Shown here piece after piece: positions 1 through 9,092 of a stretch of DNA of 64,000 nucleotides. Below the pieces are notes generated by a model. The model worked only from the letters and a program-made list of their open reading frames with translations, ran no database searches and was not told the DNA's origin. The stretch is from positions 1-64,000 of the forward strand of contig JAQBPB010000067.1 of the NCBI GenBank assembly GCA_028287745.1, read 5' to 3'. Made by a program: the position numbers and the translations under genes. The DNA is from Chloroflexota bacterium. GTDB lineage: Bacteria; Chloroflexota; Chloroflexia; Chloroheliales; Chloroheliaceae. How positions within the stretch are numbered: position 1 is the stretch's first letter; each line of letters starts with the position of its first letter.

Positions 1-1950
1 AATGTCCTGTTCTTCTTCTTCTTCTTCGTCCAGGTTATTGCCCCGGAAGCGGCGTTTGAGCCAGTAAAGCCCCATCAGGGCCAGTGGCGCGGGCAACATT
101 ACCAGGCTAAAGCCCAGCAAGTTGCTCAACGCAAGAAATTCCAGGAAACTGGCGCTGGTGTCCGGCAAGAGAGGCGGTTGACCGACCAGCGGCCCGAAGT
201 AACCGAACCGCCAGTAATACCAGACCAGCCAGATAAAGCCGCTGAAGTAGGCCAGCCAGCCCAGCAGCAAGGCGCAGCAGGCAAATAACCGGCCTACCGG
301 GAAGGGCGGCCGCCGCAGATCAGCAATTTGCTGGTAACTCAGGTCCACCCGGCCAAAGCGCCGGATGCGGCGTCGTTCGGTCCAATCGAAGAAGAAAGTA
401 GGAATTAAAAGGGCAATCAGCACGCCCACCGCCGCTCGCCAGGGCGCGGTTTCCATTAAAGTGGGCAGGCTGGTGGCATTAAAGCTAAAGCCACGCCCCT
501 GAAGCCAGTAAATTCCATAGGGCACCGCCGCCGCCAGCAGGGCCGACCCGGCCGCCAGCAGGGCGAGGGCCGAGCGCCAGATTAACAAAAGCAATAAAGG
601 CAGGGCCAGCAGCACGACCGACAGGATTGCCCGCTGCCAGCGCACCTGGCCGAACCATTCCTGGCGAGCGTCTTCCATATCGGCCCGGGTGTAGCGCAAA
701 GCCGGGTCCAGCACCTGCTCAATGCCCTCATAGGAACCAAGCTGGTAGTTCTTACGGGCGGCTTTAATATTATCCTCGGCGTTTTTCGCCAGCGGGTCGT
801 TTATCGCCAGGGGCAGTACCAGGTTCAGGCGGTTCCGGTAAGCTATGTTAAGGGCCTGTTGCTGTTCGACCAGGGCCAGGAATTTCTCGCCGTGGTCCAC
901 CGGGGGCATGGCAAGCAAGCCGCTTAAAATCCGGCCCTGGTTGTGGCGGGGTACTTCTACGCCTAAAAGGGCGGCAATTGTGCTGGTAATATCTTCCTGG
1001 CGGCCCCATATTTTATCGCCCGGCTGGACGGCCTGGCCCAGCATTATCAGGGGTACGGTCCAGCGGTCGCCCGCTTTAACGCCTTCATCGAAGTCGCCGG
1101 TAATAATCAGGGTCGTGGAGCGCAGGTCGAGTTCGCCGCCAATCAGGCGGGTCAGGGAGCTATTCAGGTCCTGGCGGGCCTGGAGAACTTCAGGCGAGTT
1201 TGAACCAAAATCCTTGTGGACCCGGCTTAATGCGTTTAGCTGCACCAGCGTAAAGTTAGCCGATTTCTTTTTAAGAAAATCCAGGGCATGGCCGGTGATG
1301 TCAGAGGCGGGTTGGCGCGGGTCGAAGGCGGTATAAGCATCCAGCAGGTTGGGCGGCAGGGCCGTAAACCAGTCATTTGTGCCGAAAAAGGCGGTGGTAA
1401 ATTTGTTGCGCTTGACCGCCGCGAACAGGTTATCGAACTGGCCCAGTTGCTGGTAGGTTGAGGGAGCGGTCAGGGAAGGTTGGCCCGGATTCAGAGTAAA
1501 CCCGCCGGTCAGGTCAAAGGTGGCCCCGGTGAGCAACGTTACCAGGCCCGGCACTTGCGGCTGGACCGGGCCTGTAAAGAGGTTGGCCCCGGTGCTGAGC
1601 AGCTTTAGCGGTTCGCTTTGCAGGGCCGGTAACGTTTCGGTATCTTCCAGGCCCAGGCCGTTAACCACTACCAGCACTACCCGGTTGGTCAAAAGCGCGG
1701 TAGTGCCGGGCCGGTTGGAAGAATTACCCGTTGCGGCCTGGGTTGAATCGCTGCTGTTTGGGGCGACCGGGGGGACCGGGCTGTCAAAACTGGTCAAAGA
1801 TTGGGGCGGGGCGACTTCAAGCTGCAAGGGTTGGTAGCTTTCCAGGCCGTTCCTGAAAAGAAGCGAGGCGTTATAAGTCCCGGCCGCCAGCAGCCCGATA
1901 GCCAGGAAATATAAGAATATACCGCGCATTCTTAGCAGGTAATTGAGCAT
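1..1950 (-). CDS. Membrane-anchored alkaline-phosphatase-fold protein, partial (C-terminus outside window)
   Basis: The frame is open from an ATG at 1950 to the window start: 650 residues without a stop, so the gene is truncated by the edge. Residues about 8-29 form an N-terminal membrane helix. Residues about 75-420 look like the ectodomain of the alkaline phosphatase/nucleotide pyrophosphatase superfamily (strand RVVLVVVNGLG, then PGLVTLLTGA, then LIITGDFDEG near 283). At least five hydrophobic segments follow (437-650), and the visible part ends in a poly-Glu stretch. Positions that normally carry metal ligands look altered: the usual S/TDHG is TGDFDEG, and the D of VxxDG is N. It may therefore bind without hydrolysing. 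Its start lies 14 bp after the rodA stop, so the two are probably co-transcribed and the protein may act in envelope assembly. The substrate is unknown. Confidence 0.72.
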   Translation of the reverse strand, partial: MLNYLLRMRGIFLYFLAIGLLAAGTYNASLLFRNGLESYQPLQLEVAPPQSLTSFDSPVPPVAPNSSDSTQAATGNSSNRPGTTALLTNRVVLVVVNGLGLEDTETLPALQSEPLKLLSTGANLFTGPVQPQVPGLVTLLTGATFDLTGGFTLNPGQPSLTAPSTYQQLGQFDNLFAAVKRNKFTTAFFGTNDWFTALPPNLLDAYTAFDPRQPASDITGHALDFLKKKSANFTLVQLNALSRVHKDFGSNSPEVLQARQDLNSSLTRLIGGELDLRSTTLIITGDFDEGVKAGDRWTVPLIMLGQAVQPGDKIWGRQEDITSTIAALLGVEVPRHNQGRILSGLLAMPPVDHGEKFLALVEQQQALNIAYRNRLNLVLPLAINDPLAKNAEDNIKAARKNYQLGSYEGIEQVLDPALRYTRADMEDARQEWFGQVRWQRAILSVVLLALPLLLLLIWRSALALLAAGSALLAAAVPYGIYWLQGRGFSFNATSLPTLMETAPWRAAVGVLIALLIPTFFFDWTERRRIRRFGRVDLSYQQIADLRRPPFPVGRLFACCALLLGWLAYFSGFIWLVWYYWRFGYFGPLVGQPPLLPDTSASFLEFLALSNLLGFSLVMLPAPLALMGLYWLKRRFRGNNLDEEEEEEQDI

Positions 1951-1964
1951 CGCCAACCTGTGCC

Positions 1965-3149
1965 TTATTCTTTGCCTGGTCCTGTTCGGTAGTACCAGGT
2001 TAAATCTCGCTGGTGGCGCAGGGCGACACTTTCGACCAGACCCAGGCCCATCAGGGTAGTCCAGAGCGAGCTACTGCCGTGACTTATCATGGGTAAAGGA
2101 ATACCGGTGACCGGCATCAAGCCCAGGTTCATCCCGACGTTTACAAATACCTGGAAAAAGAGCATGGTTGCTACCCCGATACAGATATATCTACCGTAGG
2201 AATCGGCGGCTTTTTTTGCAACCGTAATTACCCTGAAGATCATTAATATCAGCACTGAAAGCACCGCAATACAGCCGACAAAGCCAAATTCTTCGGCGAT
2301 AACCGAAAAGATAAAGTCGGCGTGGCGGATTTTCAACAGGTCGTACTTGTTATGGATACCTTCAGTGTAACCCTGACCCAATAGTCCGCCGTCTTCCACC
2401 GCGGCCCTGGATTGAATAAGGTTGTAACCTTCTCCGTTAGGGTCTTTCTGCGGGTCTAAAAAGAGCGCCAGGCGAGCTTCCTGGTAAGGCTGAAAGACCT
2501 GGAACTTGCCGCCGGTCAGCGGGCCCAGGTTCCAGACTATAAGCAATATCGGTACGGCCAGAAAGAACAGGGTCATCATATGGAGCAGGTCGGCCCCGGC
2601 CGCGTAGGTCATGCCCAGCCAGATTGCCATGATAACCATAGTTGTCCCGAGGTCAGGCTCGATAAAGACCAGCGCGGCAATCGGCACAATCTGGATCATG
2701 GAAAAAATAAAGACCGGAATACGCTTTATGCGGTGTTCGTTGGTCACATAAAAACGGGCCAACATAAGAATGACCATCAACTTGGCCGGTTCGGAAGGTT
2801 GGACCCTGACCCCCGCGACTGTAATCCAGCGGGTTGAGCCGAGCGTGGTTAGACCTACTAACTCGACCAGGACCAATAGGCCCACACAGCCAATGTAAAT
2901 AAAAAACTGCCAGCTTTCAAAAAAGTGATAATCCAACCGGCTTAGCACAAAGAAGAAAATCAACCCGATGCCAAACCCGACCGTTAGTTGGTTAACATCC
3001 AGTTTTGAATCGCTGAACGCAGGGTCATTTATGATCGTACTGCGGATCATCGCCACACCAAAAAGACATGTGAAGATCATGGCGATGAAAAGAGGAAATT
3101 CGAAATTGCGCCAGAAAGAGAGTTTAAACATCGTACCTACTTGAATCAA
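1965..3149 (-). CDS. rodA: RodA/FtsW family peptidoglycan glycosyltransferase
   Basis: SEDS-family integral membrane protein that polymerises lipid II glycan strands for cell elongation. It has about ten hydrophobic segments over 394 residues, usual for RodA. Family signatures are visible: PSEPAKLMVILMLARF in the middle, HADFIFSVIAEEFGF, and TGIPLPMISHGSSS near the C-terminus. The longest frame begins with TTG at 3149. An internal ATG at 3131 (MFKLSFW) has AAGTAGGT just upstream and may be the real start. A promoter (TTGCAA, 16 bp, TATACT) lies at 3240-3213. The gene is followed after 14 bp by the membrane phosphatase-fold gene. RodA is preferred over FtsW because no division genes are near; the families are hard to separate by eye. 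Confidence 0.9.
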   Translation of the reverse strand: MIQVGTMFKLSFWRNFEFPLFIAMIFTCLFGVAMIRSTIINDPAFSDSKLDVNQLTVGFGIGLIFFFVLSRLDYHFFESWQFFIYIGCVGLLVLVELVGLTTLGSTRWITVAGVRVQPSEPAKLMVILMLARFYVTNEHRIKRIPVFIFSMIQIVPIAALVFIEPDLGTTMVIMAIWLGMTYAAGADLLHMMTLFFLAVPILLIVWNLGPLTGGKFQVFQPYQEARLALFLDPQKDPNGEGYNLIQSRAAVEDGGLLGQGYTEGIHNKYDLLKIRHADFIFSVIAEEFGFVGCIAVLSVLILMIFRVITVAKKAADSYGRYICIGVATMLFFQVFVNVGMNLGLMPVTGIPLPMISHGSSSLWTTLMGLGLVESVALRHQRDLTWYYRTGPGKE

Positions 3150-3212
3150 AATACAACTACTGGAGCTAATACATTTCAGGTTTACATAATGTAATTATTC
3201 CATATTGGGCTA

Positions 3213-3240
3213 AGTATACCAGACTGTGCCAATCTTGCAA
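3213..3240 (-). promoter_or_regulatory. Promoter of rodA
   Basis: Minus-strand -35 TTGCAA (3240-3235), 16-bp spacer, -10 TATACT (3218-3213) with an extended TGG directly before it. Predicted start near 3206, giving a leader of about 60-75 nt. Seen by eye only. Confidence 0.55.
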
Positions 3241-3321
3241 AGACCTTTGTAAAGTTCCCGGGCGACTTTGCAACCGCCTTAAAATCCGGTGCTTCTTATT
3301 AAAAGGGTTGTAAAAGAAGGA

Positions 3322-3365
3322 GGGGCTGGAAGTGTTGTTGGAAAGCCTGCCAGCCCCGGCTGGCA
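3322..3365. repeat. Palindrome between the divergent rodA and fadA promoters
   Basis: TGCCAGCCCCGGCTGGCA at 3348-3365 is an 8+2+8 perfect palindrome. GGGGCTGG at 3322-3329 can pair with CCAGCCCC at 3350-3357, giving an alternative stem. The element is upstream of both promoters, so it is probably not in either leader. It could be an operator shared by rodA and fadA. The 350-bp gene-free stretch 3150-3503 holds only this and the two promoters. Confidence 0.4.
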
Positions 3366-3432
3366 AATCAGGCCAAAACCAGGCTGCTGGCGGGCCGTAA
3401 CGCCCCGTGTTGACCTGATTTTGCCCTGACGT

Positions 3433-3461
3433 TTGGCAAGCCACCCGAATTGAAGTACAAT
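3433..3461 (+). promoter_or_regulatory. Promoter of the fadA-fadN operon
   Basis: -35 TTGGCA (3433-3438), 17-bp spacer, -10 TACAAT (3456-3461), each 5 of 6 matches to the sigma-70 consensus. Start predicted near 3468. It lies 43 bp before the ATG at 3504. Confidence 0.65.
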
Positions 3462-3503
3462 TTCATTAGTTGTTCTAACAAAATGCACCAAAGGAGGATT
3501 GCC

Positions 3504-4709
3504 ATGACGGCAGAACCAAGTCGAGTTGGTACCAGCCTTAATAAATTGGGAGACCGGGAGGCGGTAATAATCAGTGCCGTACGCACCCCGGTTGGCCGCG
3601 CCTCAAAGGGCAGTCTAAAGGATTTACGCATAGACGACCTGGGGGCACTGGTAGTTAAGGCTGCGCTGGAACGGGCTGGCTTGCTTGATCCTAACCTGGT
3701 GGAAGATGTTATTTTTGGCTGCGCGATGCCTGAGGGCGAACAGGGCTTAAATGTGGCCCGCAATATTGGCATTCTAAGCGGAATTCCGGTCAGCGCCGGG
3801 GGCGTTACGGTCAACCGCTTCTGTGCCAGCGGTTTGCAATCCATAAATATGGCCGCTCAGAATATTATGCTGGGAATGGGCGATGTTTTCATAGCCGGTG
3901 GCATCGAAAGTATGAGCCGGGTCCCGATGGGCGGTTTCAATCCTTCCTTTAATAAAAAGCTGGTCGGTGGCAAGTCCGGGTTCCCGGAAGTCTATATCCC
4001 GATGGGTCTGACAGCCGAAAACGTAGTAAAAAAATGGAACCTCAAGCGCGAGGAACTGGACGAATTTGCCTACCACTCCCACATGCGGGCGGTTAAGGCC
4101 CAAAAAGAAGGCATGTTCACGGATGAGATTGTGCCGGTGCCTCTGCCGGATGGCCGGGTGCTGGAAAACGATGAAGGCCCGCGCGCTGATACCACCCTGG
4201 AAAAGCTAGCCAGTTTGAAACCGGTCTTCGTGGCCGAAGGCAGCGTCACGGCCGGTAACAGCAGCCCCCTGAACGATGGGGCGGCGGCGGCAGTGGTTAT
4301 GAGCCTGGGTAAAGCCCGCGAACTTGGCCTTAAACCGCTGGCCCGGATTGTCACTATGGCGGTCTCCGGGGTAGAGCCGGAGTTAATGGGCATTGGCCCC
4401 ATCCCGGCGGTACGTAAAGCCCTGCAGCGGGCCGGTCTGACCATTGAAGATATTGATGTGGTCGAGCTGAACGAAGCCTTCGCCAGCCAGGCAATTGTCG
4501 TAATGCGCGAGCTTGGCATCAGTCACGAAAAGCAGTTGAACCTGAAAGGTGGCGCTATCGCCATCGGCCACCCGCTCGGTTGCAGTGGTGCCCGGATTAT
4601 GGCTACTTTGATGAACGACCTCAAACAGTTTGATGCCCACCTGGCGATTGAAACAATGTGCATCGGTGGCGGGCAGGGTCTGGCAACTATCGTTGAGCGG
4701 CTCAATTAA
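3504..4709 (+). CDS. fadA: Acetyl-CoA acyltransferase (thiolase)
   Basis: Thiolase of 401 residues that cleaves 3-ketoacyl-CoA with CoA in fatty-acid beta-oxidation (or condenses two acetyl-CoA in reverse). Visible family motifs are the nucleophile Cys in [10 protein letters not shown] (about residue 107), [37 protein letters not shown] with the catalytic His (about 356), and the second Cys in CIGGGQG (about 386). The start is ATG 3504 because AAGGAGG lies at 3491-3497; an in-frame TTG at 3450 overlaps the promoter and is rejected. It is followed 19 bp later by the partner dehydrogenase/hydratase, the Bacillus-type fadN-fadA pair. This pairing makes a beta-oxidation role more likely than ketone-body or butanol synthesis. 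Confidence 0.93.
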   Translation: MTAEPSRVGTSLNKLGDREAVIISAVRTPVGRASKGSLKDLRIDDLGALVVKAALERAGLLDPNLVEDVIFGCAMPEGEQGLNVARNIGILSGIPVSAGGVTVNRFCASGLQSINMAAQNIMLGMGDVFIAGGIESMSRVPMGGFNPSFNKKLVGGKSGFPEVYIPMGLTAENVVKKWNLKREELDEFAYHSHMRAVKAQKEGMFTDEIVPVPLPDGRVLENDEGPRADTTLEKLASLKPVFVAEGSVTAGNSSPLNDGAAAAVVMSLGKARELGLKPLARIVTMAVSGVEPELMGIGPIPAVRKALQRAGLTIEDIDVVELNEAFASQAIVVMRELGISHEKQLNLKGGAIAIGHPLGCSGARIMATLMNDLKQFDAHLAIETMCIGGGQGLATIVERLN

Positions 4710-4728
4710 AAAGGTTGAGGTACATCTT

Positions 4729-7128
4729 ATGACCTACAAAATTGAACGAGTCGGCGTATTAGGGGCCGGGGTAATGGGCGCTGGCATTGCCGCGCACCTG
4801 GCGAACGCCGGTATGCCGGTCCTCCTGCTGGATATTGTACCAGCCAACGTTGCGCCGGACGCTCCCAGAGCTGACCGCAACAAACTGGCTAATAACGGCC
4901 TACAAACCGCCCTTAAAGCCAGCCCGGCCGCCTTTTACAGCCCTAAATTTGCCGAACTGGTCACGCCCGGTAACTTTGAAGATGACTGGTCCCAACTGGC
5001 CGAGTGCGACTGGATCATTGAGGTGGTCGTTGAACGACTGGACATCAAGCGGGATGTTTTGAACCGCCTGGCGGCGGTAGTCAAGCCCGAAGCGATTATT
5101 TCCAGCAATACCAGCGGTATTTCGCTGGCCTCGATGGTCGAAGGTCTGCCGGAAGATTTGCAACGCCGCTTCCTGATTACCCACTTCTTTAACCCGCCGC
5201 GCTATATGAAGCTGATGGAACTGGTCGCCGGGCCTGCGACCGACCCGGCCCTGGTAGAATTCATGAGCCGCTTTTTCGAGGAACGGCTGGGTAAAGGGGT
5301 CATCCTCGCCAGGGATACGCCCAACTTTGTCGCCAACCGCATCGGCATCTATGGAATGATGGCGACCCTCAACCGCATGGCCGAACACGGCCTGAAAGTC
5401 GAAGAAGTTGACGCTATCCTGGGCCGGGCCAGCGGGCGGCCCAAAAGTGCCGCTTTTCGTACCAGCGACCTGGTAGGGCTGGATACCTCTTTGCATGTGG
5501 CCCGGAATGTCTATGATAACGCCCCGGACGATGCACAGCGCGAGGCGTTTCGCTTCCCGGACTGGGTCGAGAAAATGGCCGCCAACAAGTGGCTGGGCGA
5601 CAAAACCGGCCAGGGCTTCTATAAAAAGGTTAAAGAGGGCGGCCAGACCAAAATCCTGGCCCTTGACCCGGCGACCCTGGAGTACCACGAGCAAGCTGCC
5701 AAACCTTTGACCGATACTAAACTGGAAGAAGCCGAGCGCCGTTCTACCCCGGCCAAGCGGATTGAAACCCTGGTTAACCTGAACGACCGGGCCGGGAAGT
5801 TCGGCTGGGACGTGCTGGCCGATACCCTGTTGTACACCGCGGACCGCCTGCCCGAGATAGCCAACGATATTCTGACGATTGATAACGCCATGAAGTGGGG
5901 TTACAACTGGGAGCTAGGCATTTTCGAGACCTGGGACGCTATCGGGCCGCTCAAAAGCGTCCAGCGTATGCGCCAGGAAGGCCGCCAGGTGCCCCAGTGG
6001 ATTATTGATTTTATCAATCGCGGCCAGGACTTCTTCTATATTGAGCAGAACGGCAAGAAGAAATACTGGGACTTCAAGGAAGAGCGCTACAAGCTCTTAC
6101 CCGAAAACCCGGCGGTTATCCGCCTGGCAAAGTTGAAGCAGGATAAAGCCAACGTCCTGCGCACCAACGAGAGCGCCAGCCTGGTCAACCTGGGCGATGG
6201 CGTGTTGCTGCTGGAATTTCACGCCAAGCTGAACGCAATTGACCCGGATATGATCGAGATTGGCTTCCGGGCACTGTCCACCCTCAATGGCGGCGACCAG
6301 TACCAGGCCCTGGTTATCTCCAACGAGGCTGACGACTTCTCGGCCGGGGCAAACCTGTTCCTGGCCCTGATGGCGGCCAGCCAGGAACAATGGAGTGAAC
6401 TGGAAAAAAACGTTAAAGCCTTCCAGGACTTTAATATGGCCGTGAAATATTCGCCCAAACCGGTGGTAGTCGCGCCGTTTGGCCGGACGCTGGGCGGCGG
6501 GGCCGAAATAGTGCTGGCCGGGGCGAAAGTCCGGGCCTATGGCGAAAGTTATATCGGGCTGGTCGAAGTAGGGGCGGGCCTGATACCGGGCGGCGGCGGC
6601 TGCAAAGAGCTTTTGTTGCGCCAGATGCAAAAAATGCGCGGCATGGGCGGCCCGATGCCAGCCGTCCAGAAAGCCTTTGAAACTATATCTTATGCCAGAG
6701 TTTCTACCAGCGCCGAGGAAGCGCGTTCGCTCGGGTTCTTGCGTAAGACCGACGCGGTTTCGCTTTCGCGGGAGCGGCTCATCACCGAAGCCAAAGCCGA
6801 CGCCCTGGAACTGGCTAACCAGCCTGGCGGTTACAAGCCGCCGGAACCGGCCCTGTTCAAACTACCGGGTGAAGGCGGTCGGTTGGCTATCGAACAGGTC
6901 ATTGATGGGCTGGTCCTGACCAAAACGATCAGCGAACACGACGCCCTGGTGGCCTACAAGCTGGCGTATGTCCTGACCGGCGGCAATACGGCCAGCCCGG
7001 CCCAGGAAGTCAACGAGCAATTCCTGCTTGACCTGGAACGGGAAGCTTTTGTCGCCCTGTGCAAAGAGCCCAGGACCCAGGAGCGCATGCAGCACCTCCT
7101 GATGAAGGGCAAACCTTTACGGAATTAA
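4729..7128 (+). CDS. fadN: 3-hydroxyacyl-CoA dehydrogenase / enoyl-CoA hydratase
   Basis: Bifunctional beta-oxidation enzyme of 799 residues. The NAD-binding Rossmann fold is first (GAGVMGAGIAAHLANAG, residues 10-26), followed by the dehydrogenase catalytic region with FLITHFFNPPRYMKLMELV. The crotonase-like hydratase part is at about 490-700, with LGGGAEIVLAGA and VEVGAGLIPGGGG. This dehydrogenase-first order is that of Bacillus FadN, opposite to E. coli FadB. The start is ATG 4729, after AAGGTTGAGG; an upstream start inside fadA is unlikely. It forms the second gene of an operon with the thiolase. No fadE acyl-CoA dehydrogenase is in this cluster, so the first oxidation step must be encoded elsewhere. 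Confidence 0.92.
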   Translation: MTYKIERVGVLGAGVMGAGIAAHLANAGMPVLLLDIVPANVAPDAPRADRNKLANNGLQTALKASPAAFYSPKFAELVTPGNFEDDWSQLAECDWIIEVVVERLDIKRDVLNRLAAVVKPEAIISSNTSGISLASMVEGLPEDLQRRFLITHFFNPPRYMKLMELVAGPATDPALVEFMSRFFEERLGKGVILARDTPNFVANRIGIYGMMATLNRMAEHGLKVEEVDAILGRASGRPKSAAFRTSDLVGLDTSLHVARNVYDNAPDDAQREAFRFPDWVEKMAANKWLGDKTGQGFYKKVKEGGQTKILALDPATLEYHEQAAKPLTDTKLEEAERRSTPAKRIETLVNLNDRAGKFGWDVLADTLLYTADRLPEIANDILTIDNAMKWGYNWELGIFETWDAIGPLKSVQRMRQEGRQVPQWIIDFINRGQDFFYIEQNGKKKYWDFKEERYKLLPENPAVIRLAKLKQDKANVLRTNESASLVNLGDGVLLLEFHAKLNAIDPDMIEIGFRALSTLNGGDQYQALVISNEADDFSAGANLFLALMAASQEQWSELEKNVKAFQDFNMAVKYSPKPVVVAPFGRTLGGGAEIVLAGAKVRAYGESYIGLVEVGAGLIPGGGGCKELLLRQMQKMRGMGGPMPAVQKAFETISYARVSTSAEEARSLGFLRKTDAVSLSRERLITEAKADALELANQPGGYKPPEPALFKLPGEGGRLAIEQVIDGLVLTKTISEHDALVAYKLAYVLTGGNTASPAQEVNEQFLLDLEREAFVALCKEPRTQERMQHLLMKGKPLRN

Positions 7129-7136
7129 CTTAACTA

Positions 7137-7170
7137 GAAAGGCTTAGCCTGTGAATCAGTTAAGCCTTTC
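7137..7170 (+). terminator. Hairpin after fadN
   Basis: GAAAGGCTTA (7137-7146) pairs with TAAGCCTTTC (7161-7170), a 10-bp stem with a 14-nt loop. No T-tract follows, so it may be a weak terminator or an mRNA 3' stabiliser. Confidence 0.4.
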
Positions 7171-7209
7171 CCTTAGCGGTAATCAATAACTATTAGTTTT
7201 AGCGAAAGT

Positions 7210-7698
7210 ATGATAAAAATGAGTGAGAGATTGAGCAGTGATAACCAACAACTGCTGATTATAAATTGTGCGAAAAGCTGGCAAGAAGTAGAGCGTGAAA
7301 GAGTCTATATTTGTCCGGCGGACCAGGCGACTTCCAACCACAAGCCCAGCCGGTACTTTGGCCTGTATCGCAGCTCGAAGGTGTCGCATGTAGCCAACAT
7401 AGAAGCGGTTGTAAAAGTGCTGCCTGGCGAAAAAACCGAGTTCGAGTGGATTGCCGGGGGAGGACGCGAACAGGACTACCAGCAAAAAGCCCTGGCTTCC
7501 GCTCTTAGCCTGCGGCCAAACAGCGAAGTCCCGGTCAAGGTGTTTATCCTGGGCGTACTTCAGGAAACCGATTTTAAGAAAGATACTCGCGGCGGTATGC
7601 AGGGCAGCAAGCAGTACTTTGATGTCAGCAAGCTCAACGTCGATACGGCGGGCTTCCTGGCAATGAAACTTCGCGGCAAGACCTGGACCGATTTTTAG
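7210..7698 (+). CDS. Hypothetical protein, 162 residues
   Basis: I do not recognise this protein. It is soluble, with no signal peptide or membrane helix. It contains ERERVYICPADQ and a segment SRYFGLYRSSKVSHVANIEA that alternates like paired beta strands, then an alpha/beta-type second half. The start could be ATG 7210 or ATG 7219; neither has a good ribosome site. A frame of similar length (7183-7704) is open on the minus strand, but the plus frame has the more normal residue composition and is followed by a good terminator (7771-7805). It stands alone between fadN and the convergent methylglyoxal synthase gene. Confidence 0.6.
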   Translation: MIKMSERLSSDNQQLLIINCAKSWQEVERERVYICPADQATSNHKPSRYFGLYRSSKVSHVANIEAVVKVLPGEKTEFEWIAGGGREQDYQQKALASALSLRPNSEVPVKVFILGVLQETDFKKDTRGGMQGSKQYFDVSKLNVDTAGFLAMKLRGKTWTDF

Positions 7699-7770
7699 AC
7701 CCAAGTCTTTCCATTCATTATATAACTATAATTGTCACCATACTATTTCTCGTATAACCGACTGATAGTT

Positions 7771-7805
7771 AAAGGGCTTGGCCAAATAAATTGGTTAAGC
7801 CCTTT
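7771..7805 (+). terminator. Long hairpin between convergent genes
   Basis: A 15-bp stem (7771-7785 with 7791-7805, two G-T wobbles on the plus strand) and loop ATAAA. The plus arm ends in TTT followed by AACTTTA. It probably ends the 7210-7698 transcript, perhaps both directions. Confidence 0.6.
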
Positions 7806-7895
7806 AACTTTAAGTTGTTGGGAAACGAAAATATTTGCTTGTCTTCTGAATTACAGGAACCTGCTATTAAGAAAATTCAGGCCGTTCCTGGGATT

Positions 7896-8369
7896 TTAGG
7901 CGGCTTCTCCTTCGATAATCCCTAAAACCCTCTCCCTGATGTAATTCGGAAGCACCGGTTGGTATTCCTCGGTCATTAATGGCGAGGAAATGATGAAGTC
8001 GGCCGACGAGCGGTTACAGGCTACCGGAATATTCCAGACTACCGCAATCCGCAACAGGGCTCTAACATCCGGGTCGTGAGGTTGTGACTCCAGCGGGTCC
8101 CAGAAAAAGACCAGGCAGTCCAGCATTCCTTCGGTAATCCTGGCTCCAATTTGCTGGTCGCCACCTAAGGGGCCGCTCTGGAATTTGTGGACCGGCAGGC
8201 GGAGGTTTTGCTCAATCACCTGGCCGGTGGTACCCGTGCCGTAAAGTTCGTGCTGGGCCAGGCGGCCTTTATTGTACTCGGCCCATTCCAGCAACTCCCT
8301 TTTCTTGTTGTCATGCGCCACCAGCGCGATCTTCTTTTTAGGGCGCATAGCTGCTATTCTATCTAACAT
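7896..8369 (-). CDS. mgsA: Methylglyoxal synthase
   Basis: Converts dihydroxyacetone phosphate to methylglyoxal and phosphate, a bypass of lower glycolysis under phosphate limitation. The 157-residue length is normal. Visible motifs are [13 protein letters not shown] at the N-terminus, ELYGTGTTG for phosphate binding, [12 protein letters not shown] carrying the catalytic Asp, [19 protein letters not shown], and [14 protein letters not shown]. The start at 8369 has AGGAAAGCAGG upstream; an internal ATG eight codons in (MRPKKK) is a possible alternative. It is a single gene facing the preceding hypothetical gene, with no partner pathway genes beside it. The family is compact and this copy matches throughout, so the call is firm. 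Confidence 0.94.
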   Translation of the reverse strand: MLDRIAAMRPKKKIALVAHDNKKRELLEWAEYNKGRLAQHELYGTGTTGQVIEQNLRLPVHKFQSGPLGGDQQIGARITEGMLDCLVFFWDPLESQPHDPDVRALLRIAVVWNIPVACNRSSADFIISSPLMTEEYQPVLPNYIRERVLGIIEGEAA

Positions 8370-9092
8370 ATAATTTTGCCTGCTTTCCTGATAAACAAGC
8401 TAATCCTGTGGGAAACTGACAGTATGGCACCGGTCGTAGTAGCACCAGCCATAAAGTAAGTTAGCCGCAAGACTAACAATCAAAAACAATAATGGATTTC
8501 GGCAATGAAAATATGGGTTAATAGGGTGATGAGCAACGCTGCGGATAATCGCCAGGCAACAGGGATACGCACTTCCGAGAAAACCCTGGCTGAACAAGTA
8601 TTTATGCCACTATGCTAATAGTGATACTACACCATAGGCTGTTTGTCAAACTTTTTATAGATTGACGCCACCCTGGAATAAGCTCCGGTATGTTTTAGTT
8701 AGACAGTGGGTTAACCCAATTGCAGGCGATATGGGCTTATTACACAATAATAAAGGCAATACCTGGTCTATAAAGATTATTTATTAAAGTTTGTATTACT
8801 GAGTAATAATAAATAAAAGTAACTTAAACATTTTAGGTTTTATGGGAGGCCAGGAAGTCAAGGAATGCAATTGCGCATGGTTATCAACCTCCTGCGAGCG
8901 AAGCGGTCAGGATGGATGAATTGCTAAAAATCGCCAAAGATCTAATTTAGTATTTTGCTGAATGGCAAAGAAAAGGCGGCGTTCTAAACGCCGCTTTACA
9001 TTTTAGACTACAAGAATTGGTTGTAAGGAAATCGCTATAGTGTTGCTTCTGGAGCCTACCGGGAAAAGGAGCCACTAACCAATAAAGTTAAA
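8370..9092. other. Gene-poor stretch with an orphan promoter-like site and terminator
   Basis: 723 bp without a convincing gene. It holds a weak plus-strand promoter (TTGCAG 8720-8725, 17 bp, CACAAT 8743-8748), a 6+1+6 palindrome ATTACTGAGTAAT at 8795-8807, and a terminator-like hairpin at 8972-8997. Together these could define an untranslated RNA of about 240 nt. A very short frame (MDELLKIAKDLI) just before the hairpin could be a remnant of a lost gene. Confidence 0.35.
8972..8997 (+). terminator. Orphan terminator-like hairpin
   Basis: GCGGCGTT pairs with AACGCCGC with loop CTA; flanking AAA/TTT extends the stem past one bulged G. No coding gene precedes it on the plus strand within 700 bp. 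In the minus direction it could act after an unseen transcript instead. Confidence 0.45.

Noticed and set aside
7183..7704. Minus-strand frame of 173 codons opposite the 7210-7698 gene
   Set aside because: Less natural composition, no ribosome site, and the terminator orientation favours the plus frame; not fully excluded.
8400..8597. Minus-strand frame of 65 codons upstream of mgsA
   Set aside because: No ribosome site and biased composition; judged chance.
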